DNA from: Deltaproteobacteria bacterium | GTDB lineage: Bacteria > Bdellovibrionota_B > Oligoflexia > Oligoflexales > CAIYRB01 | Direction of reading: 5' to 3' | Assembly: GCA_016874735.1 (NCBI GenBank) | Contig: VGTI01000005.1 | Location: 62,001-126,000, forward strand | DNA: 64,000 bases | Made by a program: the position numbers and the translations under genes | The notes under the pieces: generated by a model | The model's input: only the letters and a program-made list of their open reading frames with translations | What the model was told of the DNA's origin: nothing | Database searches by the model: none | Shown: piece by piece, positions 9,232 to 17,497 of the stretch | Layout of the letters: every line of letters starts with the position of its first letter | Position numbering within the stretch: position 1 is the stretch's first letter

Positions 9232-10451
9232 GTCATAGAACCCAAACCTATTTGATCGCAGCTGGTGAGCACTCTGGCGACTTATTAGGCGCCGATCTCG
9301 TGGCAGCCCTGCGCGAGCGACTGCCGAGGCATCAAGCTTTTGGTATTGCTGGCGCCGCAATGACCAAGGCCAAGGTCAGCCCCATTGCGTCCATCGCAGA
9401 ACTGAGCGTCATGGGAGTCGGCGAAGTCCTCGCAAAAATCGGTCAACTCAGGATGCTGGAATCACGCATCTTAGCCTACGTCGATCGCATGCACCCCAGT
9501 TTTGCCGTCTTGATTGACAATCCAGGCTTTAATCTCAGGCTTGCTGAGCAACTGACGATGCGACGGATACCCGTATTTCAATACGTCGCGCCCAAGCTCT
9601 GGGCATGGGGCGCCAATCGCGTGGAAAAACTACAGCGCGACGTCGATACGGTGTTGGGAATACTGCCGTTCGAGGAGGAGTTCTTCCGAACTCGGGGCGT
9701 GAATTACCAATATGTCGGTTCGCCACTTAAGGACCGTATCAGTAAGGTCGTCGTGCGCCGCGACAGTTTTGGTGTCGCCGCTCACAAGAAGATCCTGGCT
9801 TGTCTACCAGGTAGTCGGAATTCAGAAATTTTACTCAATCTACCGACAATTCTGCGCTTGCATCAGACCTTGAAGGCGCAATTACCCGACGCACTTTTCG
9901 TCATCCCGGTGGCACCTAATATCCCGATGCCTCTGGTGGCTGACGTCGTCAGGTCGTATATGGGGCAAGAGTTAAACTTAGCGCCCGTTAAGTCAGGTGG
10001 CGATATCCAAGTAGAATCGTGGCAACTGGAAAACATTCGCTTCGTACGTGGCATGAGTTTAGAAATCATGGCTATTGCTGATGCAGCCGTCGTAGCCTCG
10101 GGTACAGCGACGCTAGAGTGCGCTCTGCTCGGCACACCGATGGTGGTGGTTTACACCATGAGCTCGCTATCCTATGAAATTGCCCGGCGGATGGTACATC
10201 TGCCATACGTCAGCCTCGTCAACCTCATAGCGGGCAGGCGTGTCGTCGCGGAGTTTATTCAGGAATTCTCCATTCATGACGTCGCAGCTAGCGTGAGCTC
10301 CCTGCTCACCAATAGTGAGCGCAATCAAGAGATGCGTTTCCTCTTTGAGGACATTCGTAACAAATTACAGGGAATGGCGGCGCAAAATGCGGCAGATATC
10401 ATAGCCCCGCGGTTTCCCGAGATACCGAAGGCTGTGGTTAAACCTGCATGA
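9228..10451 (+). CDS. lpxB: lipid-A-disaccharide synthase LpxB
   Basis: GT19 glycosyltransferase that joins lipid X and UDP-2,3-diacylglucosamine. Conserved stretches include AAGEHSGDLLGA at the N-terminus, NPGFNLRLAEQL, PKLWAWGANRVEKL and the sugar-nucleotide site SGTATLECALLGTPMVVVY. The start codon is a problem: there is no ATG or GTG in the available interval. A CTG at 9228 has GAGGAG exactly seven bases upstream and overlaps the lpxA stop as CTGA, and it restores the first beta-strand (TYLIAAGE). The later TTG at 9252 lacks a ribosome site. I therefore place the start at CTG, giving 407 aa. The 3' end overlaps msbA by 4 bp. Confidence 0.9.
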   Translation: MSHRTQTYLIAAGEHSGDLLGADLVAALRERLPRHQAFGIAGAAMTKAKVSPIASIAELSVMGVGEVLAKIGQLRMLESRILAYVDRMHPSFAVLIDNPGFNLRLAEQLTMRRIPVFQYVAPKLWAWGANRVEKLQRDVDTVLGILPFEEEFFRTRGVNYQYVGSPLKDRISKVVVRRDSFGVAAHKKILACLPGSRNSEILLNLPTILRLHQTLKAQLPDALFVIPVAPNIPMPLVADVVRSYMGQELNLAPVKSGGDIQVESWQLENIRFVRGMSLEIMAIADAAVVASGTATLECALLGTPMVVVYTMSSLSYEIARRMVHLPYVSLVNLIAGRRVVAEFIQEFSIHDVAASVSSLLTNSERNQEMRFLFEDIRNKLQGMAAQNAADIIAPRFPEIPKAVVKPA

Positions 10452-12268
10452 AACATCGCCAACTTGTTCGCGAGCTGTTTTTGCAGCCACTGGCCGCGCA
10501 GCGTCATAGGATCGTCGGGATCGGCGCTTCTCTTCTGATACTGTCGGCCTCACAGGCACTCCTGTTACTTTTGGTAAAGGGCTTTATCAAGGCACTTTTT
10601 CAATCCCAAGGCATTAGCCAATTCACCCTGGTTGAGTTACTACCGGAGAAATCGGCAGCCTGGTTTCCGCAACTCAAAGACATAACCATCGCAACCGAAT
10701 CGCTCACCGTTGTCGTACCCACGTCTATTCTCCTAGCGGGTTTGACTAAGGCTCTGGCCAGCTACCTCTATCAATTGAATCAGCAAGGCTTAGCCCTCTA
10801 CTTGGCCAAAAATTACCGTGAACGGCTATTCAGTGCGTTGTTGGGACTACCGTTCGTTGAGATTTGCAAAAGACCTGCAGGCGCATGGATGTCCCTCATC
10901 ATGAACGACGTCATGCTACTACAAAGTAGATTCACCGACATTTTGACGAGTTTGGTCCGCGACAGCGTCGCCGTCGGTGGGTGTTTTGTCATCTTGAGTA
11001 TCGTTCACTGGCCATCTGCCTTAGTTCTCGGCGTGCTTTCGCCTTTGATTGCCTTCGGTATGGGACGTACAGGTAAGAGGATTGCTAAATTTGCCGAGAT
11101 CTACCAACGCGAGCTCGCCAGAATTGCAGCGTCGCTGCTTGATTTTCGCTCACGCTTTGATTTCATCAGGTCGCAGCAAGGTGAGGCCGTAGAGACTGCC
11201 AGTTTTCGCACTGTGAGCCGTGCGTATTACCATATGATCCGCCGCTCGATCATGGTGCGATCCGCATTTGCACCGGTGCTTGAATTTTTTGGGTTTAGTG
11301 TTTTTGCTAGCGCGGTCTACGCCATAGGTCACGGCTACCTAGGTAAATTCACACCCGATCTGATGCTGCAGTTTTTCGTGGCCTTAGGTCTACTTTTGCG
11401 CCCCCTAAGAGAAATAGGCGAGCAACTTGCCAGATATCATGAGACCAGAGGTGCTCTAGCTAGCAGTGTCAACGTCTTCGAAGCCATGATCGCCAACGCC
11501 CAGCATGAGCAGGAAACAGACCCTGCTACTGATAACAAAAAGCGCCCACTAAGCGCCAATATCAAACTCAAAGCAATCAAAGCCGGCATGGACGGGAAGT
11601 GTCGCTTCGAGGCCAGCGGCCTCGAGCTTACCTCAGGTCGCTCGGTCGCGATCATCGGACCTAGTGGGTCGGGTAAATCTACCTTACTAAAAACCTTGTC
11701 AGGACTGGCGCATCCCATCAGTTGGGATGCCGATTGCCGCTGGAGCGACTTTGCCAGCCAAGTGTCGATGGTGAGCCAAGATCCTTTCCTATTCGATGAC
11801 ACCCTAAAAGAAAACCTGATCTACGGACTTGAGCCGGAAGAGATCCCGTCCGATCCCGCGATCTGGGAGGCGCTAGCCACAGTCAATATAGAGGCTGAAG
11901 TCAAGTCATGGCCGGATGGATTAACGACTAGGCTCAGAGCTATAGGTAGTAATATTTCTGGAGGACAACTCCAGCGCCTAGTGATTGCCAGAGCTATACT
12001 CAGACGACGCCCCTTGTGGTTACTGGACGAAGCGACGGCAGCTGTAGACCCTCGGAGTGAACGTGATATCACCGTGCGCCTCATCGAAGCCTCGCGACGC
12101 GACCACCGCGTCCTCCTTGCGGTGACTCATCGGTTAACCTGGCTTGGTGCCTTCGATCAAGTTTGGTTTGTCGAAGGCGGCCACGTGACGATGGTCGGTT
12201 CCCACGATGAGCTGTTGCGCCAACAACGCTACCGCGACTATGTGACGGCGAGCGGAGGTTTAGATTGA
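10448..12268 (+). CDS. msbA: MsbA-like lipid A/lipid flippase ABC transporter
   Basis: Fused membrane plus ATPase half-transporter of 606 aa, the form that flips lipid A-core across the inner membrane. About six membrane helices occupy residues 20-310. The nucleotide-binding domain has Walker A GPSGSGKST, Q-loop SMVSQDPFLFDD, signature ISGGQLQRLVIARA, Walker B LWLLDEATAAVD and the switch His in AVTHRL. It starts on ATG overlapping lpxB by 4 bp and ends overlapping lpxK by 4 bp, so context strongly supports the lipid A role; sequence alone would only say multidrug/lipid exporter. Confidence 0.85.
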   Translation: MKHRQLVRELFLQPLAAQRHRIVGIGASLLILSASQALLLLLVKGFIKALFQSQGISQFTLVELLPEKSAAWFPQLKDITIATESLTVVVPTSILLAGLTKALASYLYQLNQQGLALYLAKNYRERLFSALLGLPFVEICKRPAGAWMSLIMNDVMLLQSRFTDILTSLVRDSVAVGGCFVILSIVHWPSALVLGVLSPLIAFGMGRTGKRIAKFAEIYQRELARIAASLLDFRSRFDFIRSQQGEAVETASFRTVSRAYYHMIRRSIMVRSAFAPVLEFFGFSVFASAVYAIGHGYLGKFTPDLMLQFFVALGLLLRPLREIGEQLARYHETRGALASSVNVFEAMIANAQHEQETDPATDNKKRPLSANIKLKAIKAGMDGKCRFEASGLELTSGRSVAIIGPSGSGKSTLLKTLSGLAHPISWDADCRWSDFASQVSMVSQDPFLFDDTLKENLIYGLEPEEIPSDPAIWEALATVNIEAEVKSWPDGLTTRLRAIGSNISGGQLQRLVIARAILRRRPLWLLDEATAAVDPRSERDITVRLIEASRRDHRVLLAVTHRLTWLGAFDQVWFVEGGHVTMVGSHDELLRQQRYRDYVTASGGLD

Positions 12269-13299
12269 GACCCATCCTGCTGCCGCTGCTGTGGGCTCTA
12301 AGTCTCATATTCCGTGCTGCGGTGGGTTGCAGAGCGCTCTACTACCGTCTGGGTCTAGGTAAGCGTACGCGGTTGCCGGGTAAAACCTGGTCTATCGGCA
12401 ACATAGCAGTCGGCGGCACTGGCAAATCCCCGGTTACTATGGCTATGGCGCAGCTACTATTGGGTCGAGGGGCTCGCCCAGCTATCCTCACGCGAGGCTA
12501 CGGTGCTCCTATCAAATCCGGGGATTGTTTGGTACTGCGCTCTGGACAGGTCGTGCGCCCAGCCTCAAACACCACCTTGATCCCAGATGAAGCGCGCATG
12601 CAATCGGCAAAACTACCTGAAGTGCCGGTGATCGCAGGTCCCGACCGGGTGCGCGCTGCCGCAATTTTTCTCCGCGAGTTCCCAAACTATCAGCCCACAC
12701 ATTGGCTCCTCGATGACGGCTTTCAGCACTTAAGGCTTGAGCGTGATCTCGATATCGTCCTCCTAGACGCGTCGCATCCCCTACCCGCTCTCTTGCCCTT
12801 GGGTCTAGCGCGCGAGTCAGCCCAAGGTCTTAGACGGGCCGATCTCGTCATATTTACGCGGAGCAGTGAAACCGCTCCTAGCGCCATGCAGGTGACTAAA
12901 GTTCAGTCACAAGTCCGACGTGGCACGCCCATATTGAAGACGCGCATGATCACGAGCGCACCGACCGTGAGTGTGAGTGGTCAGGTGCCCTTTGATCCCC
13001 AATTACATACTCCAGCAGCCTTAGTCAGCGGCATAGCTGCACCGCAACAACTTAGGGATGCCGTTGCATCTTTGGGTTTAAAAATCGGTGAGAGCCTCAG
13101 TCTTAAGGACCACCAACCCATACCTAAAGAGGCTCTGATCAAGCTAGCGGTAAGTCACAGATCGTTGTTCACCACGGCTAAAGACTACTGGCGCGACCCC
13201 GCGATCTTTAAAGACACGGGGGTGCCAGTATTTATTTTGGAGTTAGAGCTGTCTTGGGGCCAAACTCATCTTAATCAAATACTTCAGGATTACATTTAA
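12265..13299 (+). CDS. lpxK: tetraacyldisaccharide 4'-kinase LpxK
   Basis: Membrane-associated kinase that phosphorylates the 4' position of the lipid A disaccharide. The P-loop GGTGKSP near residue 52 and the conserved DDGFQHL motif (catalytic Asp region) are present, with an N-terminal hydrophobic helix. Length 344 aa, near the E. coli value. The TTG start overlaps the msbA stop as TTGA, with GCGGAGG upstream. It ends the tightly overlapping lipid A operon; copA follows after 38 bp in the same direction. Confidence 0.92.
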   Translation: MRPILLPLLWALSLIFRAAVGCRALYYRLGLGKRTRLPGKTWSIGNIAVGGTGKSPVTMAMAQLLLGRGARPAILTRGYGAPIKSGDCLVLRSGQVVRPASNTTLIPDEARMQSAKLPEVPVIAGPDRVRAAAIFLREFPNYQPTHWLLDDGFQHLRLERDLDIVLLDASHPLPALLPLGLARESAQGLRRADLVIFTRSSETAPSAMQVTKVQSQVRRGTPILKTRMITSAPTVSVSGQVPFDPQLHTPAALVSGIAAPQQLRDAVASLGLKIGESLSLKDHQPIPKEALIKLAVSHRSLFTTAKDYWRDPAIFKDTGVPVFILELELSWGQTHLNQILQDYI

Positions 13300-13337
13300 G
13301 CTCGTAAGTTGATAGGCAGCCGATAGGGGGGATCTGT

Positions 13338-15518
13338 ATGAGCGACGACGGCCTTAATTCCTTCCAGCTCGACATTGAGGGTATGAGCTGCACGAGTTGT
13401 GCGGCACGGATCGAAAAAGGCTTACAAGCCGACCTCCGTGTTAACGCAGCTACCGTCAATTTCGCCACCAAAACCGCCGTAGTCACCACAAGCGCACGGG
13501 CATCTGAGATAGCGGCATTGATCCGGTCGCTTGGTTATAAAGCTAACCTCTCAGGTCATTTAGATAAATTAGAAGAGCGCGAGCAACGTGAACTCAACGA
13601 GGCCAAGAGGATGGCGGCCCTAGCCGCTGCTCTAGCGCTACCAGTTTTTATATTAGCCATGATATTCCCGCCATTTCCAGGTTCTGCTTATATGCAGGCT
13701 GTGTTGACATTGGCGCTGATGGTCGGGCCGGGGCGTGGGTTTTTCCTGCGCGCATCGAAGCAGCTCCGACTGCGATCTTTGGGCATGGACACATTGGTTA
13801 GCATGGGCACTGGCGTCGCCTTTTGCTATTCGGTTTATCTCCAATTAGACGGTCATGCGCATTATTACTACGAGTCCGTCGCTGTGATCATCGCCTTCGT
13901 ACTGCTTGGTAAGTTTCTGGAGGAGAGAGCACGGCAACAAATCTCGACGGCTTTGCGCCAGCTTGCCAAGTTACGACCCGAAACTGCCCAGCTTTGGCAG
14001 TGCGATGTTCATGGTGAGGAAACGGTGACTCCAGTCGCTGCAGCTCTCCTAAAATCTGGCGACTTTGTGTTAGTACGTGTCGGTGAGCGTATTCCCGTTG
14101 ATGGCGTATGCGAGCGTGGTGACTCCACAGTTAACGCGGCCATGATGACTGGAGAGAGTATCCCTACAAAAGTTGAGCCGGGCACACAGGTGATGGCGGG
14201 CACCTTGAATCTATCTGGGCCCATAGTCATCAAGGCAATTGGTGTGGGCAGCGACACGGAGTTGGCGCGGATAGTAGGGGTCGTTGAGGCTGCGCAAAAT
14301 AGTAAGGCCCCCATCCAGCGGCTCGCAGATCAAGTTGCCTCTTGGTTCGTACCAGCAGCGATGCTGACCGCACTCTTCACCTGGTTAGCATGGACCGTGG
14401 TCACGGGCAGTGCCACTCTCGGCCTAAGCCCAGCGGTCGCCGTGCTGGTCGTTGCCTGTCCGTGCACGCTTGGTTTAGCCACTCCTGTTGCTATCATGGC
14501 GGCGACCGGCATAGCGGCTAAGCATGGCATCCTAATCCGTGATGCTATGAGCCTACAGACGCTCCACAAAGTCGACACTTTGGTATTCGACAAGACTGGT
14601 ACGTTGACTACTGGGCAAATGGAAGTTGACGGCTGTCATATCGTAATGCAGTCCATCCCACGGACGACGATTCTCAGTGCGGCACGTGCTCTTGAGATAG
14701 GATCGCTACATCCTGTAGCTGCCGCAGTGGTGCGCTTTATCGATACAGAACTTTCATCGAAAAAGTCCCTAGCCGCTCAAGACGTCACGGAGCGACCTGG
14801 TTACGGTGTGACAGGTAAATTCATCGGTATCGGTAATCTCACGATTGGATCGCTGGACCATTGCAAATCTTTCGATAACTATCAGCACAGCAAATCGTTG
14901 CTGAGTCCTAACGATCTCAGCAATGCCGTGGCATTAAGTGATGAAAAATCTGTGCTCGCCGTGTTTGCCATAAAAGATCATCTGCGTCCTGACGCGGCGT
15001 CTGCGATCGCTCAGCTTAAGCGATTGGGTGTAAGGAGCATCATTGCTAGCGGAGATCGCGCCGATATAGTCGCGGCGATTGCGCGCTCTGTCGGCGATAT
15101 TCCATTCCATGCTCCCTTGACTCCTAAAGACAAGGCAACACTCGTTCAAGACTTACGAGCAGGAGGCCGCGTCGTTGCCATGGCAGGCGATGGTATCAAC
15201 GACGCGCCGGCCCTAGCGGTAGCGGACGTCGGTCTAGCGATGGGCAGTGGAGCAGAAGCCGCCGTGGCCGTCGCTGGAGTCATTATCCGCGACAACGCCG
15301 TCACTAAGATCACCGAAGCCATGCAACTCTCACGTGCGACTTTCCGCAACATCAAAGAAAATCTATTTTGGGCTTTTGCCTATAATGCCATCTTGATCCC
15401 TGCTGCAGCGTTAGGTCGCCTGTCCCCTATGCTCGCTGGTGCAGCTATGGGTCTATCGAGTCTTTTTGTCGTGGGTAACGCTCTCCGTCTCAAAACCGGC
15501 TGGTGCCCGAACAAATAG
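13338..15518 (+). CDS. copA: copper-exporting P1B-type ATPase CopA
   Basis: Cu(I)-exporting ATPase of the inner membrane, 726 aa. One N-terminal heavy-metal domain carries GMSCTSC; the membrane metal site is CPC in VACPCTLGLATP; phosphorylation loop DKTGTLTTG; actuator TGES; nucleotide domain His-Pro in SLHPVAAAV; hinge GDGINDAPAL. The C-terminal YNAILIPAAA and MGLSSLFVVGNALRL helices match Cu(I) rather than Zn/Cd pumps. GGGGGGA precedes the ATG. No CueR-like regulator or chaperone is adjacent, so it may be read through from the lipid A operon or from its own promoter. A GCCCC/GGGGC hairpin at 15565-15580 follows, without a T-run. Confidence 0.93.
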   Translation: MSDDGLNSFQLDIEGMSCTSCAARIEKGLQADLRVNAATVNFATKTAVVTTSARASEIAALIRSLGYKANLSGHLDKLEEREQRELNEAKRMAALAAALALPVFILAMIFPPFPGSAYMQAVLTLALMVGPGRGFFLRASKQLRLRSLGMDTLVSMGTGVAFCYSVYLQLDGHAHYYYESVAVIIAFVLLGKFLEERARQQISTALRQLAKLRPETAQLWQCDVHGEETVTPVAAALLKSGDFVLVRVGERIPVDGVCERGDSTVNAAMMTGESIPTKVEPGTQVMAGTLNLSGPIVIKAIGVGSDTELARIVGVVEAAQNSKAPIQRLADQVASWFVPAAMLTALFTWLAWTVVTGSATLGLSPAVAVLVVACPCTLGLATPVAIMAATGIAAKHGILIRDAMSLQTLHKVDTLVFDKTGTLTTGQMEVDGCHIVMQSIPRTTILSAARALEIGSLHPVAAAVVRFIDTELSSKKSLAAQDVTERPGYGVTGKFIGIGNLTIGSLDHCKSFDNYQHSKSLLSPNDLSNAVALSDEKSVLAVFAIKDHLRPDAASAIAQLKRLGVRSIIASGDRADIVAAIARSVGDIPFHAPLTPKDKATLVQDLRAGGRVVAMAGDGINDAPALAVADVGLAMGSGAEAAVAVAGVIIRDNAVTKITEAMQLSRATFRNIKENLFWAFAYNAILIPAAALGRLSPMLAGAAMGLSSLFVVGNALRLKTGWCPNK

Positions 15519-15628
15519 TTTCCTGTTTAGGGTGGTCCAAATCGCACAAATCGGCAGTCACACGGCCCCAGAGCCGGGGCGCGACTGAATCGTAACCTAC
15601 TGTAACTACTTATTTATAAAGAAAGTAC

Positions 15629-15655
15629 GAAAGTTTTTTTTAAAACTGACGATAG
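15629..15655 (+). promoter_or_regulatory. sigma-28 (FliA)-like promoter
   Basis: GAAAGTTT, then exactly 11 bases, then GACGATAG: 13 of 16 matches to the enterobacterial FliA consensus TAAAGTTT-N11-GCCGATAA, with the CGAT core intact. It is 48 bp before the zinc-ribbon gene at 15704. It is one of a set of similar sites in this window. The match is visible; use by FliA is inference. Confidence 0.5.
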
Positions 15656-15703
15656 ACCCCTTACTAGAGGATAGCAGGTTTAACCTCGCTGATAGGAGGT
15701 CCT

Positions 15704-16036
15704 ATGTCAGCAAAGCATCCTCGGGAAGATTTCAGAGCTAACGAAGAAGAATACTTTCACAAGTTAGATTCTGAATTAATTGACCAAATCCGCTCTCAGG
15801 AGAAAGCCAGAGCCGATGAAGCGGAGAGAGCAAATCATCGAGGTCACTGTGCTGAATGCGGTGGCAACATGTTGATGTGGACTTCACATGGTATGCAAGG
15901 CTACGTGTGCTCGGAATGCGAGCAAGTCGAGCTGCAGTTACAGACGCTTAAGATCCTGATTATGAACCGCGAAGGTAAAGAAGTTTTGAAAGAAATCAAC
16001 CAAGCTGTGGGACGCGCTACCCTGAAAACTGCTTAA
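15704..16036 (+). CDS. small zinc-ribbon protein (zf-TFIIB-like)
   Basis: A 110-aa soluble protein of unknown function. A charged, helical N-terminus (about 45 residues) leads to a four-cysteine zinc ribbon, CAECGG then CSECEQVEL, separated by about 18 residues, resembling the zf-TFIIB/zinc-ribbon family where a Cys pair precedes an ELxxL-type helix. The C-terminal 35 residues are helical and basic. AGGAGGT lies four bases before the ATG, so translation should be strong. A sigma-28-like promoter is just upstream. A DksA/TraR role was considered but the DxxDxA motif is absent. Confidence 0.7.
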   Translation: MSAKHPREDFRANEEEYFHKLDSELIDQIRSQEKARADEAERANHRGHCAECGGNMLMWTSHGMQGYVCSECEQVELQLQTLKILIMNREGKEVLKEINQAVGRATLKTA

Positions 16037-16054
16037 ATTATTTGCTCGAAAGAT

Positions 16055-16095
16055 CATCACGGCCGGAGAAGGATTTATCCTGATTTGCCGTGATG
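16055..16095. repeat. nested inverted repeat after zinc-ribbon gene
   Basis: Outer arms CATCACGG/CCGTGATG enclose a second stem AGGAT/ATCCT, 19 bp after the stop codon. It can fold as a two-part hairpin. There is no clear T-run, so it is either a factor-assisted terminator or an mRNA 3'-end structure. Confidence 0.5.
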
Positions 16096-16261
16096 GTTAT
16101 CTTTAGGTCTAAAACTTGCTCAAATCACAAAGCATTTTATCTCCGAGATGCAACTCTGGGTGGCTTCCAAAGCGGTCACCTGTTGCCACGCGGACGGAAG
16201 AAACTTTATAATAAAAACAGCATCTAGCGCCGCTCTCCTGATACGCCTTCGCCACTACGAC

Positions 16262-16288
16262 TAAAGTTTGCACACCACATGTCGATCC
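16262..16288 (+). promoter_or_regulatory. sigma-28 (FliA)-like promoter
   Basis: Perfect -35 TAAAGTTT, exactly 11 bases, then GTCGATCC (5 of 8, CGAT core kept). The expected transcript start near 16295 gives a leader of about 67 bases to the ATG at 16362. Same pattern as at 15629, 32104 and 47561. Confidence 0.5.
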
Positions 16289-16308
16289 CACGACGTAGAA
16301 GTCTAAGT

Positions 16309-16324
16309 AAACGATTTATCGTTT
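16309..16324. repeat. short palindrome in leader
   Basis: Perfect 7-bp arms AAACGAT/ATCGTTT with two bases between them, 38 bp before the start of the membrane protein gene and just downstream of the proposed transcript start. Could be an operator or a small mRNA hairpin. Confidence 0.4.
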
Positions 16325-16361
16325 TCTTATATCCAGTACCTCGATCATGGAGACTAGAGCA

Positions 16362-17384
16362 ATGAACGAAGCACCGAACAGCAACACGGGGATGAACGAC
16401 TCGTTCTCATCCCAATCGACACCGCAGTCGAACCCTTTCACGGCGGACTTGAAAGGGGAGTTCACCAGCAACTTTGGGACCAACACCAATGCGGTCTCAC
16501 AGATCTTTAAAGAAGGTGGATTCTCGAGCAGTAATAAAACCAAGTCGATTGTACTTGGTGGCGTATTGTTCCTAGTCATTTGCGTTGCACTGTTTATGTA
16601 CATGAGCGGTGACGACACGGAATCGACTGGAGAAGATGTCGCCAGCGAAACCGATGCCGAAGGCGGCGCCGACGATGCCGAAGACCCAGCGGAAGCAACA
16701 GCGAGTGACACTAAGACCGAAGAAAAAGCGAAACCTGAAGCTCCTGTAGCAGCGGCAGCTGCACCTGCTGCTCCGGCACAAGCGGCTCCAGCTCCCGCAC
16801 AAGCGGCAGCACCCAGGGTTCAGCGTAGCTTCTCAGCTAGCAGTGGTCCCATCAGTTTGGCTGAGCCTGCTGATGGCTCAAGCATCACCTACGACGAATC
16901 TCAAGGTCCAGCTACGTTCTCCTGGAACGGTGGCAGTGGCTACATCGTCTTCTCACGCAACTCCAGCATGAGCCCTGTGGTCATGCGCGTACCAGTCAGT
17001 GGTAGCTCTTATAATTTCAATCATCCGTGGCCGGGTACCTGGTTCTGGAAGGTAGAGAACAGCTCGGGTGCAACCGAGGTTCGGTCCTTCAAAGTCTCAG
17101 CGCCGCCGCGCCGCAATATCTCCCTGCAACAACCGGCCAGTGGCAGCACGATCGCTGGCAGCGGTGGTACCGTCTCCTGGCAGGGTGACAGTAAAGTCGC
17201 TTACTACAGAGTGGAGTTCACCAACGGTAGCTGGGCTAATCCCCAGTATCGGTTTGCCTCCTCGGGTAACTCTCTGCAGCTGCAAGGGGTACCAGCTGGA
17301 CAATTCCAGATGCGCCTAGGTGCATTCTCAGAAATCTCTGGACGCTGGGAATACACCCAACCCGTAAGCGTCACTGTCCAGTAA
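16362..17384 (+). CDS. single-pass membrane protein with beta-sandwich domains
   Basis: Unknown function, 340 aa. An Asn/Ser-rich cytoplasmic segment of about 65 residues is followed by one membrane helix (SIVLGGVLFLVICVALFMYM), an acidic stretch, an Ala/Pro linker, and two beta-sandwich repeats starting at ISLAEPADGSSI and ISLQQPASGSTI, each with a WxW-type core (FSWNGG, GTWFWKVEN). The repeats resemble the Ig/FnIII-like modules found next to FecR domains in predatory and delta-type bacteria. The topology suggests a periplasmic cell-wall or ligand-binding role. The second ATG is chosen because GGAGAC lies just upstream. It is followed by a strong terminator and preceded by a sigma-28-like promoter, so it is probably monocistronic. 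Confidence 0.75.
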   Translation: MNEAPNSNTGMNDSFSSQSTPQSNPFTADLKGEFTSNFGTNTNAVSQIFKEGGFSSSNKTKSIVLGGVLFLVICVALFMYMSGDDTESTGEDVASETDAEGGADDAEDPAEATASDTKTEEKAKPEAPVAAAAAPAAPAQAAPAPAQAAAPRVQRSFSASSGPISLAEPADGSSITYDESQGPATFSWNGGSGYIVFSRNSSMSPVVMRVPVSGSSYNFNHPWPGTWFWKVENSSGATEVRSFKVSAPPRRNISLQQPASGSTIAGSGGTVSWQGDSKVAYYRVEFTNGSWANPQYRFASSGNSLQLQGVPAGQFQMRLGAFSEISGRWEYTQPVSVTVQ

Positions 17385-17431
17385 GAGCTTAAGTTAGTTT
17401 TCCAAGTTTCCAGACTAGAGGTATAAAGAAC

Positions 17432-17469
17432 GGGTCCGCTCGCTGCGTCGAGCGGGCCCTTTTTATTTT
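17432..17469 (+). terminator. intrinsic terminator
   Basis: An 11-bp stem (GGGTCCGCTCG with CGAGCGGGCCC, one G-T pair) around a six-base loop is followed by TTTTTATTTT. Classic rho-independent terminator for the membrane protein gene. Confidence 0.9.
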
Positions 17470-17497
17470 GTGACCTTTAGCAGGAAAGGCTCTGCCC

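Larger units (their letters stand above)
16037..16361. other. 325-bp gap with hairpins and a promoter candidate
   Basis: The gap holds a nested inverted repeat (16055-16095), a sigma-28-like promoter (16262-16288) and a short palindrome (16309-16324), annotated separately. A minus-strand open frame of 60 codons from a GTG at 16291 to 16109 reads somewhat like protein but has no ribosome site and no recognisable domain; I do not call it a gene. Confidence 0.4.

Noticed and set aside
13301-13337. GCCGATAG before copA as another sigma-28 promoter
   Set aside because: No TAAA-type -35 lies at 11-16 bases upstream.
16109-16291. Minus-strand 60-codon frame between two genes
   Set aside because: The composition looks protein-like, but it starts on GTG without any ribosome site and matches no family; it also covers the plus-strand promoter candidate.
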